A DNA stretch of 64,000 nucleotides from an uncultured Pelagibacteraceae bacterium (GTDB lineage Bacteria; Pseudomonadota; Alphaproteobacteria; Pelagibacterales; Pelagibacteraceae), in assembly GCA_902593285.1 (NCBI GenBank), contig CACJHW010000002.1, positions 206,810-270,809 on the forward strand, given 5' to 3'. How positions within the stretch are numbered: position 1 is the stretch's first letter; every line of letters begins with the position of its first letter. Positions 34,748-44,094 of the stretch are shown here, in pieces. A program made the position numbers and the translations under genes. Under the pieces are notes generated by a model. It searched no databases, was not told the origin of the DNA, and worked only from the letters and a program-made list of their open reading frames with translations.

Positions 34748-36205
34748 ATGAAAAAGTATGATGTTGTAATTGTAGGTTTAGGTCCAACAGGAGGAACTTT
34801 AGCCAATCTTTTAGCCTTACATGGTTTTTCAATTTTAGTTTTAGAGAAGGAAAAAAGTTTTTATCCATTACCAAGAGCAGTACATTTTGATGACGAAATT
34901 ATGAGAGTGTTTGAAACAATTGGTATAACTAATACTTTTTTAAAGCATACAATAATTAATAAAGGAACAAAGTTTGTTGATAAAAAAAATAGAGTAATTT
35001 TAGATTGGCCAAGACCAAGAGAAATCACAGAGAATGGATGGTATCCTAGTTATAGATTTAACCAACCTGATTTAGAAAGAGAACTTAGAAAGAAACTAAA
35101 ATCTTACAAAAAGGCTGAAATTAAACAAAGTTCTAGCGTCAAAAAAATAAAGAATAACAAAAATGATGTTCATATCACTTTTGAAGACATTAATTCCAAA
35201 AAAATATTTGAAATAAAATCAAAATATTTAATTGGTTGTGATGGAGCTAATTCAACAACTAGATCGCAAATGAAAACAAAAATGAATAATCTTGGCTTTA
35301 CCCAAAAATGGGCAGTCATAGATTTGATATTAAATAAAGATAAGAAAAATTTACCTGACAGAACTATCCAATATTCAAATCCTTCAAGACCAGCTACATA
35401 TTGTAGAAATGTAGGCAAGAGAAGAAGATGGGAGTTTGCAATTAAAAAAACTGAAAAAATAGAAAAAATTCTTTCTGATAAATACATTTGGAATTTTTTA
35501 AAGCCTTGGCTTAAGAAAAAAGACGCTCGAATGGAAAGAAAAACAATCTATACATTCCAATCTGCATTAGCTAAAAAATGGAAAAAAGGCAGAATTTTTT
35601 TAGCTGGAGATGCTGCTCATTTGATGCCACCATTTATGGGTCAAGGAATGTGTGCTGGTATAAGAGATGTTTCAAATCTTGCATGGAAGATTTCATATTG
35701 TTTAAAAAAAAAACATGATGATAAGCTTTTAAATACCTACCAATCTGAGAGATCTACAAATGTTAAAGAGTATATAGAAACTACAATGCGTATGGGAGAA
35801 TTTGTAAATGCAGTAGGAAAATCTCCAATAACTAATAATATTTCTGAAGATAGCAAAGGTAGAAAAAGTATGAAATCAATAAAACCTAAGCTTGGACGTG
35901 GTTTAGGAAAGCCAAAAGATAAATTTAGAGGGAAAATTTTTCCACAATTTAAAAATAACGGAAAAAATTTAGATATAAAATTTTCAAAAAAACCAATTTT
36001 AGTTCTTTCAGACAAATTCAAACAATCATTATCAAATAAAATTAACTTTTATAGAAATAAAAGTAATACTAATCTTTCAAGATATTTAGAAAATGCAAAT
36101 TGTGAAGGTCTAATTGTGAGACCTGATAGATTTATTCTTGCATCAATTAAAAACTTAAAAGATGTTAAATTAATAACAAAAAGAAATTTAAAATTATTAA
36201 TTTAA
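34748..36205 (+). CDS. FAD-dependent aromatic monooxygenase, MhpA-like
   Basis: This 485-residue flavoprotein hydroxylase shows the three family fingerprints: GLGPTGGTLANLLALHG (N-terminal dinucleotide fold), IGCDGANSTTRSQM (DG motif) and RIFLAGDAAHLMPPFMGQGMCAG (GD motif). The early LPRAVHFDDEIMRVFE is typical of 3-(3-hydroxyphenyl)propionate hydroxylase (MhpA) and resorcinol-type hydroxylases. The C-terminal part is lysine-rich and shorter than in MhpA. It would add a hydroxyl to a phenol using NAD(P)H and O2, feeding the extradiol dioxygenase encoded 20 bases upstream. Its end overlaps the opposing BKACE gene by 9 bases. Confidence 0.88.
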   Translation: MKKYDVVIVGLGPTGGTLANLLALHGFSILVLEKEKSFYPLPRAVHFDDEIMRVFETIGITNTFLKHTIINKGTKFVDKKNRVILDWPRPREITENGWYPSYRFNQPDLERELRKKLKSYKKAEIKQSSSVKKIKNNKNDVHITFEDINSKKIFEIKSKYLIGCDGANSTTRSQMKTKMNNLGFTQKWAVIDLILNKDKKNLPDRTIQYSNPSRPATYCRNVGKRRRWEFAIKKTEKIEKILSDKYIWNFLKPWLKKKDARMERKTIYTFQSALAKKWKKGRIFLAGDAAHLMPPFMGQGMCAGIRDVSNLAWKISYCLKKKHDDKLLNTYQSERSTNVKEYIETTMRMGEFVNAVGKSPITNNISEDSKGRKSMKSIKPKLGRGLGKPKDKFRGKIFPQFKNNGKNLDIKFSKKPILVLSDKFKQSLSNKINFYRNKSNTNLSRYLENANCEGLIVRPDRFILASIKNLKDVKLITKRNLKLLI

Positions 36206-36982
36206 ATTTAAAAGTTCTTTAACAGCCTTAACTTTTGTGTGATTATTTGGAGCTATTTCGCCATTTGGCATTAGCATTGAATTTTCAAATCCAATTCTAA
36301 TTTTTCCATCTAAACTTATGGCTTTTTTTAAACAATCAATCTCTTCTTTGCCAAAAGCACAAACAGCCCAATCTGCATTCAAATTGTTATTATTTAGTTT
36401 ATCTAAAAATAATGGAATTTTATTTGGATCACTTATTTTTCCAGAGTAGTGACCAATAACAAATAAACACCATGTTCCATCTTTAGAAATTTTTCCTTTA
36501 TTCAATACATCGGAAAGTAAATCTAAATCTTCTGGCTCATAACATATGTGTTGAATTTTTGTCCCATTTTCGGTTAGAGATTGATATAATTTAATATCTT
36601 CTTCAGTTGGATTCCTTGAAGGTATCATCTCTCTTATTCCAATAGAAATACCTGGAGGTGTTACCTCATATGCAAGTTTTCTCATTTCACTTGGCGAGTA
36701 CCTCCCTACAGCTTCTGTAGTTACTTGAAGATGCATGTTAGGGACACTTAATTGTAAATCACTTAAAGCTTTTAAACACATTTCTGAACTTAATATATGA
36801 TCACCTTTTTCATCCCTTAGATGAAAATGTATTCCTTCTGCCCCTTCATCAAAACATAATTTTGCTGTTTCTACTACCTCATCAATAGTTACAGGAACCT
36901 CAATATGATCTTTTTTTTTAGGTCTTGCTCCATTAGGAGCTATCATAATTTTAGGTAATTTTTCTGGCTGATAAAAACCCAT
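36197..36982 (-). CDS. Beta-keto acid cleavage enzyme family (BKACE, DUF849)
   Basis: This 261-residue TIM-barrel enzyme belongs to the family of 3-keto-5-aminohexanoate cleavage enzymes, which combine a beta-keto acid with acetyl-CoA to give acetoacetate and a new acyl-CoA. Zinc-ligand motifs are IHFHLRD (two histidines, near 46-48) and the C-terminal IGFENSMLMPNGEIAPNN with its conserved glutamate. The start APNGARPKK matches the family. It is slightly short (usual 270-310). The beta-keto acid is unknown; the neighbourhood suggests a product of ring cleavage or a related carboxylate. Confidence 0.85.
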   Translation of the reverse strand: MGFYQPEKLPKIMIAPNGARPKKKDHIEVPVTIDEVVETAKLCFDEGAEGIHFHLRDEKGDHILSSEMCLKALSDLQLSVPNMHLQVTTEAVGRYSPSEMRKLAYEVTPPGISIGIREMIPSRNPTEEDIKLYQSLTENGTKIQHICYEPEDLDLLSDVLNKGKISKDGTWCLFVIGHYSGKISDPNKIPLFLDKLNNNNLNADWAVCAFGKEEIDCLKKAISLDGKIRIGFENSMLMPNGEIAPNNHTKVKAVKELLNLN

Positions 36983-37049
36983 AGATTTATATTAGTTTAA
37001 CTTAGCTATATTGTAAAAAGATTTCTAGTTTTTGTGCTAGGATAACAGG

Positions 37050-37859
37050 ATGAATATAAGTCAAAAAAAACTAGAAAAATCCAAAGGCAGATTAGAAATA
37101 AAAATAAAAGATCAAAATTTACAAAAACTTTATCAACAAGGATCTTTAAAAGCTTTGATGCCAGATTTTCATGAAAATTTAAAACAATTAATGCTTATAA
37201 ATACTGCTGGTGGAATTACTAGTGGAGATGAATATAATTACGATATAGAAATTAATAAATCAAATCTTTGTATTTCAACCCAGGCGGCAGAAAAAATTTA
37301 CAGTGGGTTTGGCAATCCTGCTAATTTAGAAATTAATTTAAATTTATCAAACAATTCAAGTTTATTTTGGTTACCTAAAGAATTAATTTTATTCAACAAT
37401 TGTAATTTAAAAAGAAAAATAAATTTTAATTTATCTAAAGATTCAAATTTACTTCTTTGTGAAAATATTATTTTTGGACGTACTTCAATGAAAGAGACAT
37501 TTGAAAAAGGATATTTTTCAGATTTTTGGAATATTAATATTGATAATAAATTAATTCATACTGAAGCCATAAATACAGATTTATTCGAGAAAAAATATTT
37601 GAATAGCTTTTCAACTTTAAATAACAATTCTGCAGTTGCGACAATTATTATTGTAGGAAATAAGTTTTTGAATAATCTTGATAATCTATCTGAAACTTTA
37701 ACTAACAATGAAAATACAACTTCAAATTATTCTCAATGGGATAATAAATTGATCATAAGATTTTTATCTAAAGATAGTTATAATCTTAAATTTGCAATTG
37801 ATAAAATTTTATCATATTTTTTTGAAGGTTCAAAAATACCAAAAATATGGAATATATAA
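37050..37859 (+). CDS. ureD: Urease accessory protein UreD
   Basis: UreD binds apo-urease and, with UreF and UreG, forms the complex that carbamylates the active-site lysine and inserts nickel. The 269-residue protein shows family segments LMLINTAGGITSGDEY, ISTQAAEKIY, LFWLPKELILFNN, LLCENIIFGRTSM and the C-terminal IRFLSKDS. It is the first gene of the urease operon, 67 bases from the divergent BKACE gene start, and ureA follows with no gap. Sequence is more divergent than the structural genes, as usual. Confidence 0.93.
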   Translation: MNISQKKLEKSKGRLEIKIKDQNLQKLYQQGSLKALMPDFHENLKQLMLINTAGGITSGDEYNYDIEINKSNLCISTQAAEKIYSGFGNPANLEINLNLSNNSSLFWLPKELILFNNCNLKRKINFNLSKDSNLLLCENIIFGRTSMKETFEKGYFSDFWNINIDNKLIHTEAINTDLFEKKYLNSFSTLNNNSAVATIIIVGNKFLNNLDNLSETLTNNENTTSNYSQWDNKLIIRFLSKDSYNLKFAIDKILSYFFEGSKIPKIWNI

Positions 37860-38162
37860 ATGAAACTTACCCCCAGAGAAAAAGATAAACTTTTAATAAG
37901 TCTAGCAGCAATTGTTGCTAAAAATAGATTGTCAAAAGGTATAAAATTAAATTATCCAGAGGCTATAGCTTTAATAACTGATTTTGTTGTCGAGGGAGCT
38001 AGAGAGGGAAAAAGTGTTGCAGAACTGATGGAGGCAGGAGCTCATGTCATTAAAAAAAAGGATTGTATGGAAGGTATTCCAGACATGGTGAAGGAAGTTC
38101 AAGTAGAAGCTACTTTTCCAGATGGAACTAAATTAGTAACTGTGCACAAACCTATAAGGTAA
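37860..38162 (+). CDS. ureA: Urease gamma subunit
   Basis: This 100-residue small structural subunit is of canonical length. It matches UreA throughout: [45 protein letters not shown], and [20 protein letters not shown]. Urease hydrolyses urea to ammonia and carbamate. The gene abuts ureD and is followed by ureB after 8 bases. Separate ureA and ureB (not a fused Helicobacter-type subunit) indicates the three-subunit bacterial form. Confidence 0.98.
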   Translation: MKLTPREKDKLLISLAAIVAKNRLSKGIKLNYPEAIALITDFVVEGAREGKSVAELMEAGAHVIKKKDCMEGIPDMVKEVQVEATFPDGTKLVTVHKPIR

Positions 38163-38170
38163 TAATTATT

Positions 38171-38476
38171 ATGAAGCCAGGCGAAGTAATTACAAAAAAA
38201 GAGGAAATTAATCTAAATAAAGACTCCAAAATTACTAAAATTAAAATTTCTAATTCTGGAGATAGACCTGTGCAAGTTGGAAGCCACTATCATTTTTTTG
38301 AAACAAATGAGTATTTAGTATTTGATAGGCAATTATCATATGGAAAGAGATTAAATATACCTTCAGGAACCGCTGTAAGATTTGAGCCAGGTCAATCTAA
38401 AGATGTTGAGCTTATAGAAATAAATGGATCAAAAAAAATATACGGGTTCAATAAGAAAGTTATGGGGAAATTATAA
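38171..38476 (+). CDS. ureB: Urease beta subunit
   Basis: This 101-residue subunit has the UreB pattern: [71 protein letters not shown]. It is a beta-rich structural part of the urease trimer. Its stop overlaps the ureC start by one base. Confidence 0.98.
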   Translation: MKPGEVITKKEEINLNKDSKITKIKISNSGDRPVQVGSHYHFFETNEYLVFDRQLSYGKRLNIPSGTAVRFEPGQSKDVELIEINGSKKIYGFNKKVMGKL

Positions 38477-40182
38477 TGGCTAAAATTTCTAGAGCAGCTT
38501 ATGCAGATATGTATGGGCCAACCACAGGAGATAAAGTAAGGCTTGCAGATACTGAATTATTTATCGAAGTTGAAAACGATCTAACCACATATGGTGAAGA
38601 AGTAAAGTTTGGTGGTGGAAAGGTAATAAGAGACGGGATGGGTCAATCTCAAATTAGCAGAGAAAAAGGAGCTGCTGATACAGTTATAACTAATGCTTTA
38701 ATAGTTGATGTAAATGGAATTTATAAAGCTGATGTTGGTTTAAAAGATGGAAAAATATTTGAAATCGGTAAAGCTGGTAATCCGGACACTCAATCTAAAG
38801 TAAATATTATTATTGGCCCAGGAACAGAGATAATTGCTGGAGAAGGAAAAATTTTAACAGCTGGAGGATTTGATAGTCATATTCATTATATATGTCCTCA
38901 ACAAATTGATGACGCTTTGCACTCGGGTATTACAACAATGTTAGGAGGAGGTACTGGGCCTGCTCATGGAACACTTGCAACAACATGTACACCTGGTCCA
39001 TGGCATATACAAAGAATGATTCAATCTGCTGATGGTTTTTCTATGAATTTAGCTTTTGCAGGAAAAGGAAATTCTTCATTGCCAGAAGGTCTTGAGGAAC
39101 AAATTCTAGCTGGAGCTTCAGCTCTTAAATTACATGAGGATTGGGGAACCACTCCTGGAGCAATTGATAATTGTTTGAATATTGCTGATAAAAATGATGT
39201 TCAAGTAATGATTCACACAGACACTTTAAATGAAAGTGGGTTTGTAGAAAATACTATCAAAGCAATTAATAAAAGAACTATTCACGCTTTTCACACAGAG
39301 GGCGCTGGTGGAGGACACGCACCAGATATAATCAAAGTTTGTGGAGAAGAGTATGTTATTCCTTCTTCAACAAATCCAACCAGACCATATACGGTTAATA
39401 CAATAGAAGAACATTTAGATATGCTAATGGTTTGTCACCATCTTGATAAATCTATTCCAGAGGATGTAGCATTTGCTGAAAGTAGAATAAGAAGAGAAAC
39501 AATTGCAGCAGAAGATATTCTGCATGATATGGGAGCCTTTTCAATTATTGCATCAGATAGTCAGGCAATGGGAAGAGTTGGAGAAGTTATAATTAGAACT
39601 TGGCAAACTGCACATAAAATGAAAGTTCAAAGAGGAAGTTTACCAGAGGAAAAAGGGGATAATGACAACTTTAGAGTTAAAAGATATTTAGCAAAATACA
39701 CAATTAATCCTGCAATTGCTCATGGGATTTCAAAATATATTGGTAGTATTGAAAAAAATAAACGTGCAGATTTAGTTTTATGGGACCCAGCATTCTTTGG
39801 TGCAAAGCCAGAGATGATTTTAATAGGTGGTAGTATAGCTTGTGCACAAATGGGAGACCCAAATGCATCAATTCCAACTCCGCAACCAGTGTACACCAGA
39901 CCAATGTTTTCATCATTTGGAACTTCTTTAGAAAAATCTTCGGTAATTTTCACAAGTAAATTAGCTCTTGAAAAAAATTCTTTAAAAGATGCAAGCATAA
40001 GAAAAGATTTACTACCTGTTGAAAATACAAGATCCATTTCAAAAAAAGATATGATTTTAAATAATAAGTGTCCAAAGATTGAGGTTAACCCCGAGACATA
40101 TGAAGTAAAAGCTGATGGTCAAATTATTACCTGTGAACCAGCTAAAGAACTTCCTTTGGCACAAAGATATTTTATGTTTTAG
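38476..40182 (+). CDS. ureC: Urease alpha subunit (catalytic, nickel)
   Basis: This 568-residue catalytic subunit has a full set of active-site residues. Nickel ligands are His135 and His137 (DSHIHYI), carbamylated Lys218 (ALKLHEDWG), His247 (MIHTDT), His273 ([11 protein letters not shown]) and Asp361 (ASDSQAMGR). The flap cysteine and histidine are Cys320 and His321 ([10 protein letters not shown]). Nothing is missing or truncated, so an active enzyme is expected. It is cytoplasmic. Urea transport genes and a nickel transporter are not in this window. Confidence 0.99.
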   Translation: MAKISRAAYADMYGPTTGDKVRLADTELFIEVENDLTTYGEEVKFGGGKVIRDGMGQSQISREKGAADTVITNALIVDVNGIYKADVGLKDGKIFEIGKAGNPDTQSKVNIIIGPGTEIIAGEGKILTAGGFDSHIHYICPQQIDDALHSGITTMLGGGTGPAHGTLATTCTPGPWHIQRMIQSADGFSMNLAFAGKGNSSLPEGLEEQILAGASALKLHEDWGTTPGAIDNCLNIADKNDVQVMIHTDTLNESGFVENTIKAINKRTIHAFHTEGAGGGHAPDIIKVCGEEYVIPSSTNPTRPYTVNTIEEHLDMLMVCHHLDKSIPEDVAFAESRIRRETIAAEDILHDMGAFSIIASDSQAMGRVGEVIIRTWQTAHKMKVQRGSLPEEKGDNDNFRVKRYLAKYTINPAIAHGISKYIGSIEKNKRADLVLWDPAFFGAKPEMILIGGSIACAQMGDPNASIPTPQPVYTRPMFSSFGTSLEKSSVIFTSKLALEKNSLKDASIRKDLLPVENTRSISKKDMILNNKCPKIEVNPETYEVKADGQIITCEPAKELPLAQRYFMF

Positions 40183-40185
40183 CTT

Positions 40186-40629
40186 ATGGATAATTGTTTT
40201 TTAATAGTAAATAAAATAGCCAAAAATAAAGCAAAAGATCATATTTCTTTGTCTTATGATGAGCGTTTTTTAAGAAGAAAAAAACTTGTTTCAGATAATG
40301 GTTTTGAATTTTTAGTCAATTTACCAGAGACAAAATCACTTTCAGAAAATCAAGCATTTAGACTTCAAAGTGGAAATTTGATTTTAATCAAAAATAAAAA
40401 AGAAAGTTTATTAGAAATAAAAGGAAAAAATTTAATGCAATTAATTTGGCATATTGGAAATAGACATATGCCATGCCAAATAGAAAAAGATAAAATTTTT
40501 ATTCAGTATGATGAAGTAATAAAAAAAATGATAATAAAATTAGGTGGAAAGGTTAAGAAAGTTTTAAGACCTTTTAAACCAGAGGGAGGAGCATATGGAA
40601 TTGGTAGAACCCATAGCCATAAACACTAA
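40186..40629 (+). CDS. ureE: Urease accessory protein UreE (nickel chaperone)
   Basis: UreE delivers nickel to the UreG-containing activation complex. The 147-residue protein has an N-terminal peptide-binding domain and the metal-binding domain with IWHIGNRHMPCQIEKD, the central histidine being the dimer nickel site. The C-terminal tail is short (GRTHSHKH), with three histidines instead of the long His-rich tail of Klebsiella UreE. It starts 3 bases after ureC and overlaps ureF by 35 bases. Confidence 0.93.
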   Translation: MDNCFLIVNKIAKNKAKDHISLSYDERFLRRKKLVSDNGFEFLVNLPETKSLSENQAFRLQSGNLILIKNKKESLLEIKGKNLMQLIWHIGNRHMPCQIEKDKIFIQYDEVIKKMIIKLGGKVKKVLRPFKPEGGAYGIGRTHSHKH

Positions 40630-41275
40630 AATAAAAAGTAAAAAAGATTTAAAAGAAGCTTTACAAATTCTTCAAACTTGGTTTTCACCTTTATTTCCTA
40701 TTGGAAGTTTTTCATATTCTCATGGTTTAGAGGCAATGATTAATGATAATTTTATTAAGTCAAAAGAAGATATTCTGGATTATTTAAAATGTATCTTAAA
40801 ATATGGAACAGGTAAAAATGATATTATTTTAATGAAACATACTTATCAAGGAGAAGAGTTAAATGAACTGGCCTTATCTCTTTGTCCATCCAAAGAAAGA
40901 AAAATTGAGTCTATTGAAATGGGTAATGCTTTTAGAAAAGTGTTAGCTGATAGTTGGGATTTTAATATTAAAGAAAACACTGCTTATCCAATCGCAATTG
41001 CTAAAGCAGCTAAACATTTTGATATACCGCTTAACTTAACAATAGTATCTTATCTACAATCCTTTGTATCAAATCTAATAAATGTTTGCATTAAACATAT
41101 ACCAATCGGACAAAAAATCGGACAGGACTGTATAATTAAAACTTACGAATTAATAAGAGAAATAGAAAAAGAAAGTCAAAATTTAAATTTAGAAGACTTA
41201 GGTGGAATTTGTTTTAATAGTGATATCTACAGTATCAAGCATGAAAATCTGAAAACACGAATTTATAAAACATGA
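40595..41275 (+). CDS. ureF: Urease accessory protein UreF
   Basis: UreF is an all-helical protein that couples UreG GTP hydrolysis to UreD. The 226-residue protein shows [21 protein letters not shown], the family's N-terminal signature, and [24 protein letters not shown] and [14 protein letters not shown]. The start at 40595 overlaps the end of ureE by 35 bases; a later start inside the family (for example after the ureE stop) would cut only a variable N-terminal tail. Its stop overlaps ureG by 4 bases. Confidence 0.93.
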   Translation: MELVEPIAINTKIKSKKDLKEALQILQTWFSPLFPIGSFSYSHGLEAMINDNFIKSKEDILDYLKCILKYGTGKNDIILMKHTYQGEELNELALSLCPSKERKIESIEMGNAFRKVLADSWDFNIKENTAYPIAIAKAAKHFDIPLNLTIVSYLQSFVSNLINVCIKHIPIGQKIGQDCIIKTYELIREIEKESQNLNLEDLGGICFNSDIYSIKHENLKTRIYKT

Positions 41276-41883
41276 AAAATATAAATGGACCATTAAAAGT
41301 TGGAATAGGCGGACCCGTTGGTGCAGGGAAGACAAGTTTAACAGCTGAATTGTGTAAATTTTTATCAAAGAAAATTTCTATGGCTGTAATATCAAACGAT
41401 ATTTATACAAAAGAGGATGCAGAATTTTTAATGAAAGTTCAAGCTTTACCTCTTGAAAGAATCAAAGGAGTTGAAACAGGAGGCTGTCCACATACAGCAA
41501 TTCGTGAAGATGCTTCAATTAATATGCTTGCTGTAGAAAATATGAAAAAAAAATTTCCTGATCTTGATTTGATTTTAATCGAGTCTGGTGGAGATAATTT
41601 AGCAGCAACTTTTAGTCCTGAATTAGTTGATCTATCTATTTATGTTATTGACGTTGGTATGGGTGGAGATATTCCTAGAAAGGGCGGTCCTGCTATCCAA
41701 AAGTCAGATTTGTTAATTATTAACAAGACAGATTTAGCTCCTCATGTGGATGTTAATCTCGAAACCATGAAAGAAGATGTAAAAAAGGCTCGAAATGGCC
41801 TACCTTATGTTTTTTGTCAGATGAAAAAGCAAATTGGCGTTGAAGATGTTGCTAAATTTTTATTTTCATCAGGTGGACTATAG
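41272..41883 (+). CDS. ureG: Urease accessory GTPase UreG
   Basis: UreG is the SIMIBI-class GTPase that provides energy for nickel insertion. The 203-residue length is canonical. Motifs are the P-loop [11 protein letters not shown] (13-23), [13 protein letters not shown], the nickel-binding [17 protein letters not shown] (Cys-Pro-His), [19 protein letters not shown] and the G4-like NKTDLAPHV. It ends the operon; 10 bases later the opposing umuC stops. Confidence 0.98.
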   Translation: MKNINGPLKVGIGGPVGAGKTSLTAELCKFLSKKISMAVISNDIYTKEDAEFLMKVQALPLERIKGVETGGCPHTAIREDASINMLAVENMKKKFPDLDLILIESGGDNLAATFSPELVDLSIYVIDVGMGGDIPRKGGPAIQKSDLLIINKTDLAPHVDVNLETMKEDVKKARNGLPYVFCQMKKQIGVEDVAKFLFSSGGL

Positions 41884-41892
41884 AGCTTTTTA

Positions 41893-43170
41893 TTAAGCTC
41901 TAATCGTTGGTAAACAATAAAAATCAGCTGTATCTATTTTAGAAGAATATTGCCTTCTCATATTCCATTTTTTATGAACTCCTGCACTAGCAACACTCAA
42001 GGTAGATCTTCCGTATCGATGATTAGTGTTATCAATTGATCGCATCAAGCTATTAATTTTTTCATCTTTTTCAGATGTAAATAAATTTGTTTTATCACTA
42101 GCATTCGACAATCCTGTTAGCATCACACCTGCTTTTTGATAACGATAACCATTTTTAAAAATACTTTCTAATATTGAAACTGCAGTTTTAACTGTTTCGA
42201 TACTGTTATTTGTTGCAATCGGAAAATCGACTGTCTTTGCATTTGAATAATAACCAAAGTTTCTTTGGAAAGGACTGGTTCTAACAAATACTGTAATTGC
42301 TTTTGCAACTAAAGACTCTGATCTGATTTTTTCAGATGCATTTAAACAATAATTAGCAACTGCTTCTTTTAATTCTTGAAATGTTTCAATTCTTTTTCCA
42401 AATGATCTTGAAACCACACAACTCTTTCGTTTAGTTGTAGTTGTCTCTAACCCAATACAGGAAATTCCTCTAAGCTCCATTGCAGTTCTTGAACTTAAAA
42501 CATTAGAAGATTTTTTGATCCAGGTATTAGACTTATTTTTTAATTGCTTAGCATTATAAATTCCATGTTTTTGATAAAACTTAGTTAGTTGCCTTCCAAC
42601 ACCCCAGATATCATTGATTTCGACTTTTTCTAAAATAGGATCTAAATTTTCTATTCCAATTAAACTTGTCACTCCTGATTGTTTTTTCTTTGCAATGTGA
42701 TTTGCAACTTTACTTAAGGTTTTTGTATTTGCTATTCCAATACTTGTTGGAATACCAGTCCATTGTAAAACTGTTTCTCTAATTTCTTTTCCAACTTTTT
42801 CTACTTCACTATCAGGAAAATTTGATAAATCTAAAAATGCTTCGTCAATGGAGTAAACTTCTATTTCTGAATTAAATCTTTTAAGAGTTCGCATTACTCT
42901 TCTAGATAAATCTCCATATAAAGAATAATTCGATGAAAAAACTTCAACTTTATTTTTAAGAATAATATCTTTTGCTTTAAAGTAGGGTTCACCCATTTTA
43001 ATTCCTAAAGCTTTTGCTTCATTTGATCTTGAAATAATACAGCCATCATTGTTAGATAGAACGACAACAGGCTTTCTTCTTATTTTTGGATTGAATAATC
43101 TTTCACACGAGACGTAAAAAGAATTACAATCAATTAATGCTATTTTTTTAGTACGTTGAATGGATGACAT
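41893..43170 (-). CDS. umuC: DNA polymerase V catalytic subunit UmuC
   Basis: UmuC is the Y-family translesion polymerase of the SOS response. From the ATG at 43170 the protein has 425 residues, matching UmuC. The palm active site is [16 protein letters not shown] (metal Asp and steric-gate region) and [13 protein letters not shown]. Further motifs are [39 protein letters not shown] and [13 protein letters not shown]. An upstream frame to 43209 would add 13 hydrophobic residues unlike the family start. The gene overlaps umuD by 23 bases, indicating coupling. Confidence 0.94.
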   Translation of the reverse strand: MSSIQRTKKIALIDCNSFYVSCERLFNPKIRRKPVVVLSNNDGCIISRSNEAKALGIKMGEPYFKAKDIILKNKVEVFSSNYSLYGDLSRRVMRTLKRFNSEIEVYSIDEAFLDLSNFPDSEVEKVGKEIRETVLQWTGIPTSIGIANTKTLSKVANHIAKKKQSGVTSLIGIENLDPILEKVEINDIWGVGRQLTKFYQKHGIYNAKQLKNKSNTWIKKSSNVLSSRTAMELRGISCIGLETTTTKRKSCVVSRSFGKRIETFQELKEAVANYCLNASEKIRSESLVAKAITVFVRTSPFQRNFGYYSNAKTVDFPIATNNSIETVKTAVSILESIFKNGYRYQKAGVMLTGLSNASDKTNLFTSEKDEKINSLMRSIDNTNHRYGRSTLSVASAGVHKKWNMRRQYSSKIDTADFYCLPTIRA

Positions 43171-43573
43171 AAGTAACAACCCCCCAAATAAAAATATCTT
43201 GTTCTTCATTAATTAAAATTCTGTCAGAAAACTCTTTAGATCCAGAAGTTAAAAATTTTTTATCTCTTTCTTGAACTAAAGTTTTAACTACAAGTTCGTC
43301 ATGAACATTCGCAATCACTGTTGAAAAATTTTTTGGTTTTAAACTTTTATCAACTACTAATAAGTCACCATCATTAATTCCAACATCGACCATGGATTTA
43401 CCTTGAACTCTGATGATAAAAGTTGCTGGAACATTTTTTATTAAATGCATGTTCAGATCAATATCTTCTTCAATGTAATCAGTAGCAGGAGAAGGAAAAC
43501 CAGCGCCTGCTTTATGTAGATAATAAGGGATTGTTAGTTTCATGTTCTTGTTTTGTTCTAATTTATAGACCAT
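43148..43573 (-). CDS. umuD: DNA polymerase V subunit UmuD (self-cleaving)
   Basis: UmuD is a LexA-type peptidase that, with RecA filament help, cleaves itself to UmuD', the partner of UmuC. The 141-residue protein has the cleavage site Ala24-Gly25 in AGAGFPSPA, the nucleophile Ser60 ([14 protein letters not shown]) and general base Lys97 (ELVVKTL). Two Met starts are possible, residue 1 (43573) or residue 11 (43543); the first leaves a leader of about a dozen bases from the predicted promoter. A candidate SOS operator overlaps that promoter. Confidence 0.93.
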   Translation of the reverse strand: MVYKLEQNKNMKLTIPYYLHKAGAGFPSPATDYIEEDIDLNMHLIKNVPATFIIRVQGKSMVDVGINDGDLLVVDKSLKPKNFSTVIANVHDELVVKTLVQERDKKFLTSGSKEFSDRILINEEQDIFIWGVVTYVIHSTY

Positions 43574-43593
43574 TTATACAATACACTCAAGAG

Positions 43594-43622
43594 GTTATAT
43601 TTTGAGTCTGTAAATGAATCAA
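43594..43622 (-). promoter_or_regulatory. Candidate sigma-70 promoter of umuDC
   Basis: Read on the minus strand, TTGATT (43622-43617), a 17-base spacer and TATAAC (43599-43594) give a near-consensus promoter ending about 20 bases before the umuD ATG at 43573. The -35 region is inside a block of 11-bp-spaced direct repeats that includes the candidate SOS box. Confidence 0.55.
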
Positions 43623-43626
43623 AAGA

Positions 43627-43642
43627 GAATCAAAACGTGAAC
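43627..43642 (-). promoter_or_regulatory. Candidate SOS (LexA-type) operator of umuDC
   Basis: On the plus strand the site reads GAATCAAAACGTGAAC (minus strand GTTC-N7-GATTC). It lies just upstream of the umuDC -35 and is similar to the site ahead of recA: the 12-base cores CAAAACGTGAAC here and CAAAATGTGTAC at 47128-47139 match at 10 of 12 positions. Both resemble the alphaproteobacterial LexA direct repeat GTTC-N7-GTTC. A second GAATC copy lies 11 bases away at 43616-43620. Confidence 0.5.
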
Positions 43643-43727
43643 ATCTAAACTACATTTTGTGTGCTTGTGGATAACTCCAACCAAGGATAGTTTTAAATTC
43701 TAATTTAATTATAAAAGGAGAAAAATA

Positions 43728-44078
43728 ATGAGTTCAATTGAAGTCAAAACTTTTGACAATCCAGACGAAAGTAACACGAATTTTAAAAATGCCAAAATAG
43801 ATATTGTGAAAGTAGGAGATCAAAGAGTTATGAGATTAGTTTTACAACCAGGTTGGAAATGGTCACAAGACATTAAGCCAACAGTTGGCACAGATAGCTG
43901 CAAAGCAAAACATCTTGGCGTAATTGTTTCAGGGGCAGTTTGTGCAAAACATGATGATGGAACTGAATTAACTTATAAAGCTGGTGATGCATATTCAATT
44001 GAACCAGGTCATGATGGTTGGGTAGTAGGCGATAAACCTGCGGTAGTTTATGAGTTTCATGGAAAATGGGGAGAATAG
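43728..44078 (+). CDS. Cupin-fold protein
   Basis: This 116-residue protein has a single conserved-barrel (cupin) domain. The two cupin motif regions can be followed: HLGVIVSGAVCAKHDDGTELTYKAGDAYSIEPGHDGWVVG, and an end with VVYEFHG. Histidines that usually bind a metal are only partly conserved. The function is unknown. A good ribosome-binding site (AAAGGAGAA) precedes it. It heads a run of small genes (VOC, GFA-family, glycerate kinase, tolC) on the plus strand and is divergent from umuDC with a 154-base gap. Confidence 0.8.
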   Translation: MSSIEVKTFDNPDESNTNFKNAKIDIVKVGDQRVMRLVLQPGWKWSQDIKPTVGTDSCKAKHLGVIVSGAVCAKHDDGTELTYKAGDAYSIEPGHDGWVVGDKPAVVYEFHGKWGE

Positions 44079-44094
44079 TAAATAAATATAAATT

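Noticed and set aside
36983..37049. Riboswitch or regulatory RNA ahead of the urease operon
   Set aside because: Only 67 AT-rich bases with no stable or recognisable fold; not enough for a known riboswitch.
41881..41902. Short hairpin (TAGAGCTT/AAGCTCTA) between ureG and umuC stops
   Set aside because: An 8-bp stem with no T run on either strand after it; it lies in the stop codons of both genes and is too weak to call a terminator.
43171..43209. Longer umuC frame starting at 43209
   Set aside because: It adds 13 hydrophobic residues inside umuD that no UmuC carries; the ATG at 43170 fits the family start.
37050..43573. Mobile element carrying urease and umuDC
   Set aside because: No integrase, transposase, flanking repeat or tRNA attachment site is visible, and base composition looks like the neighbours.
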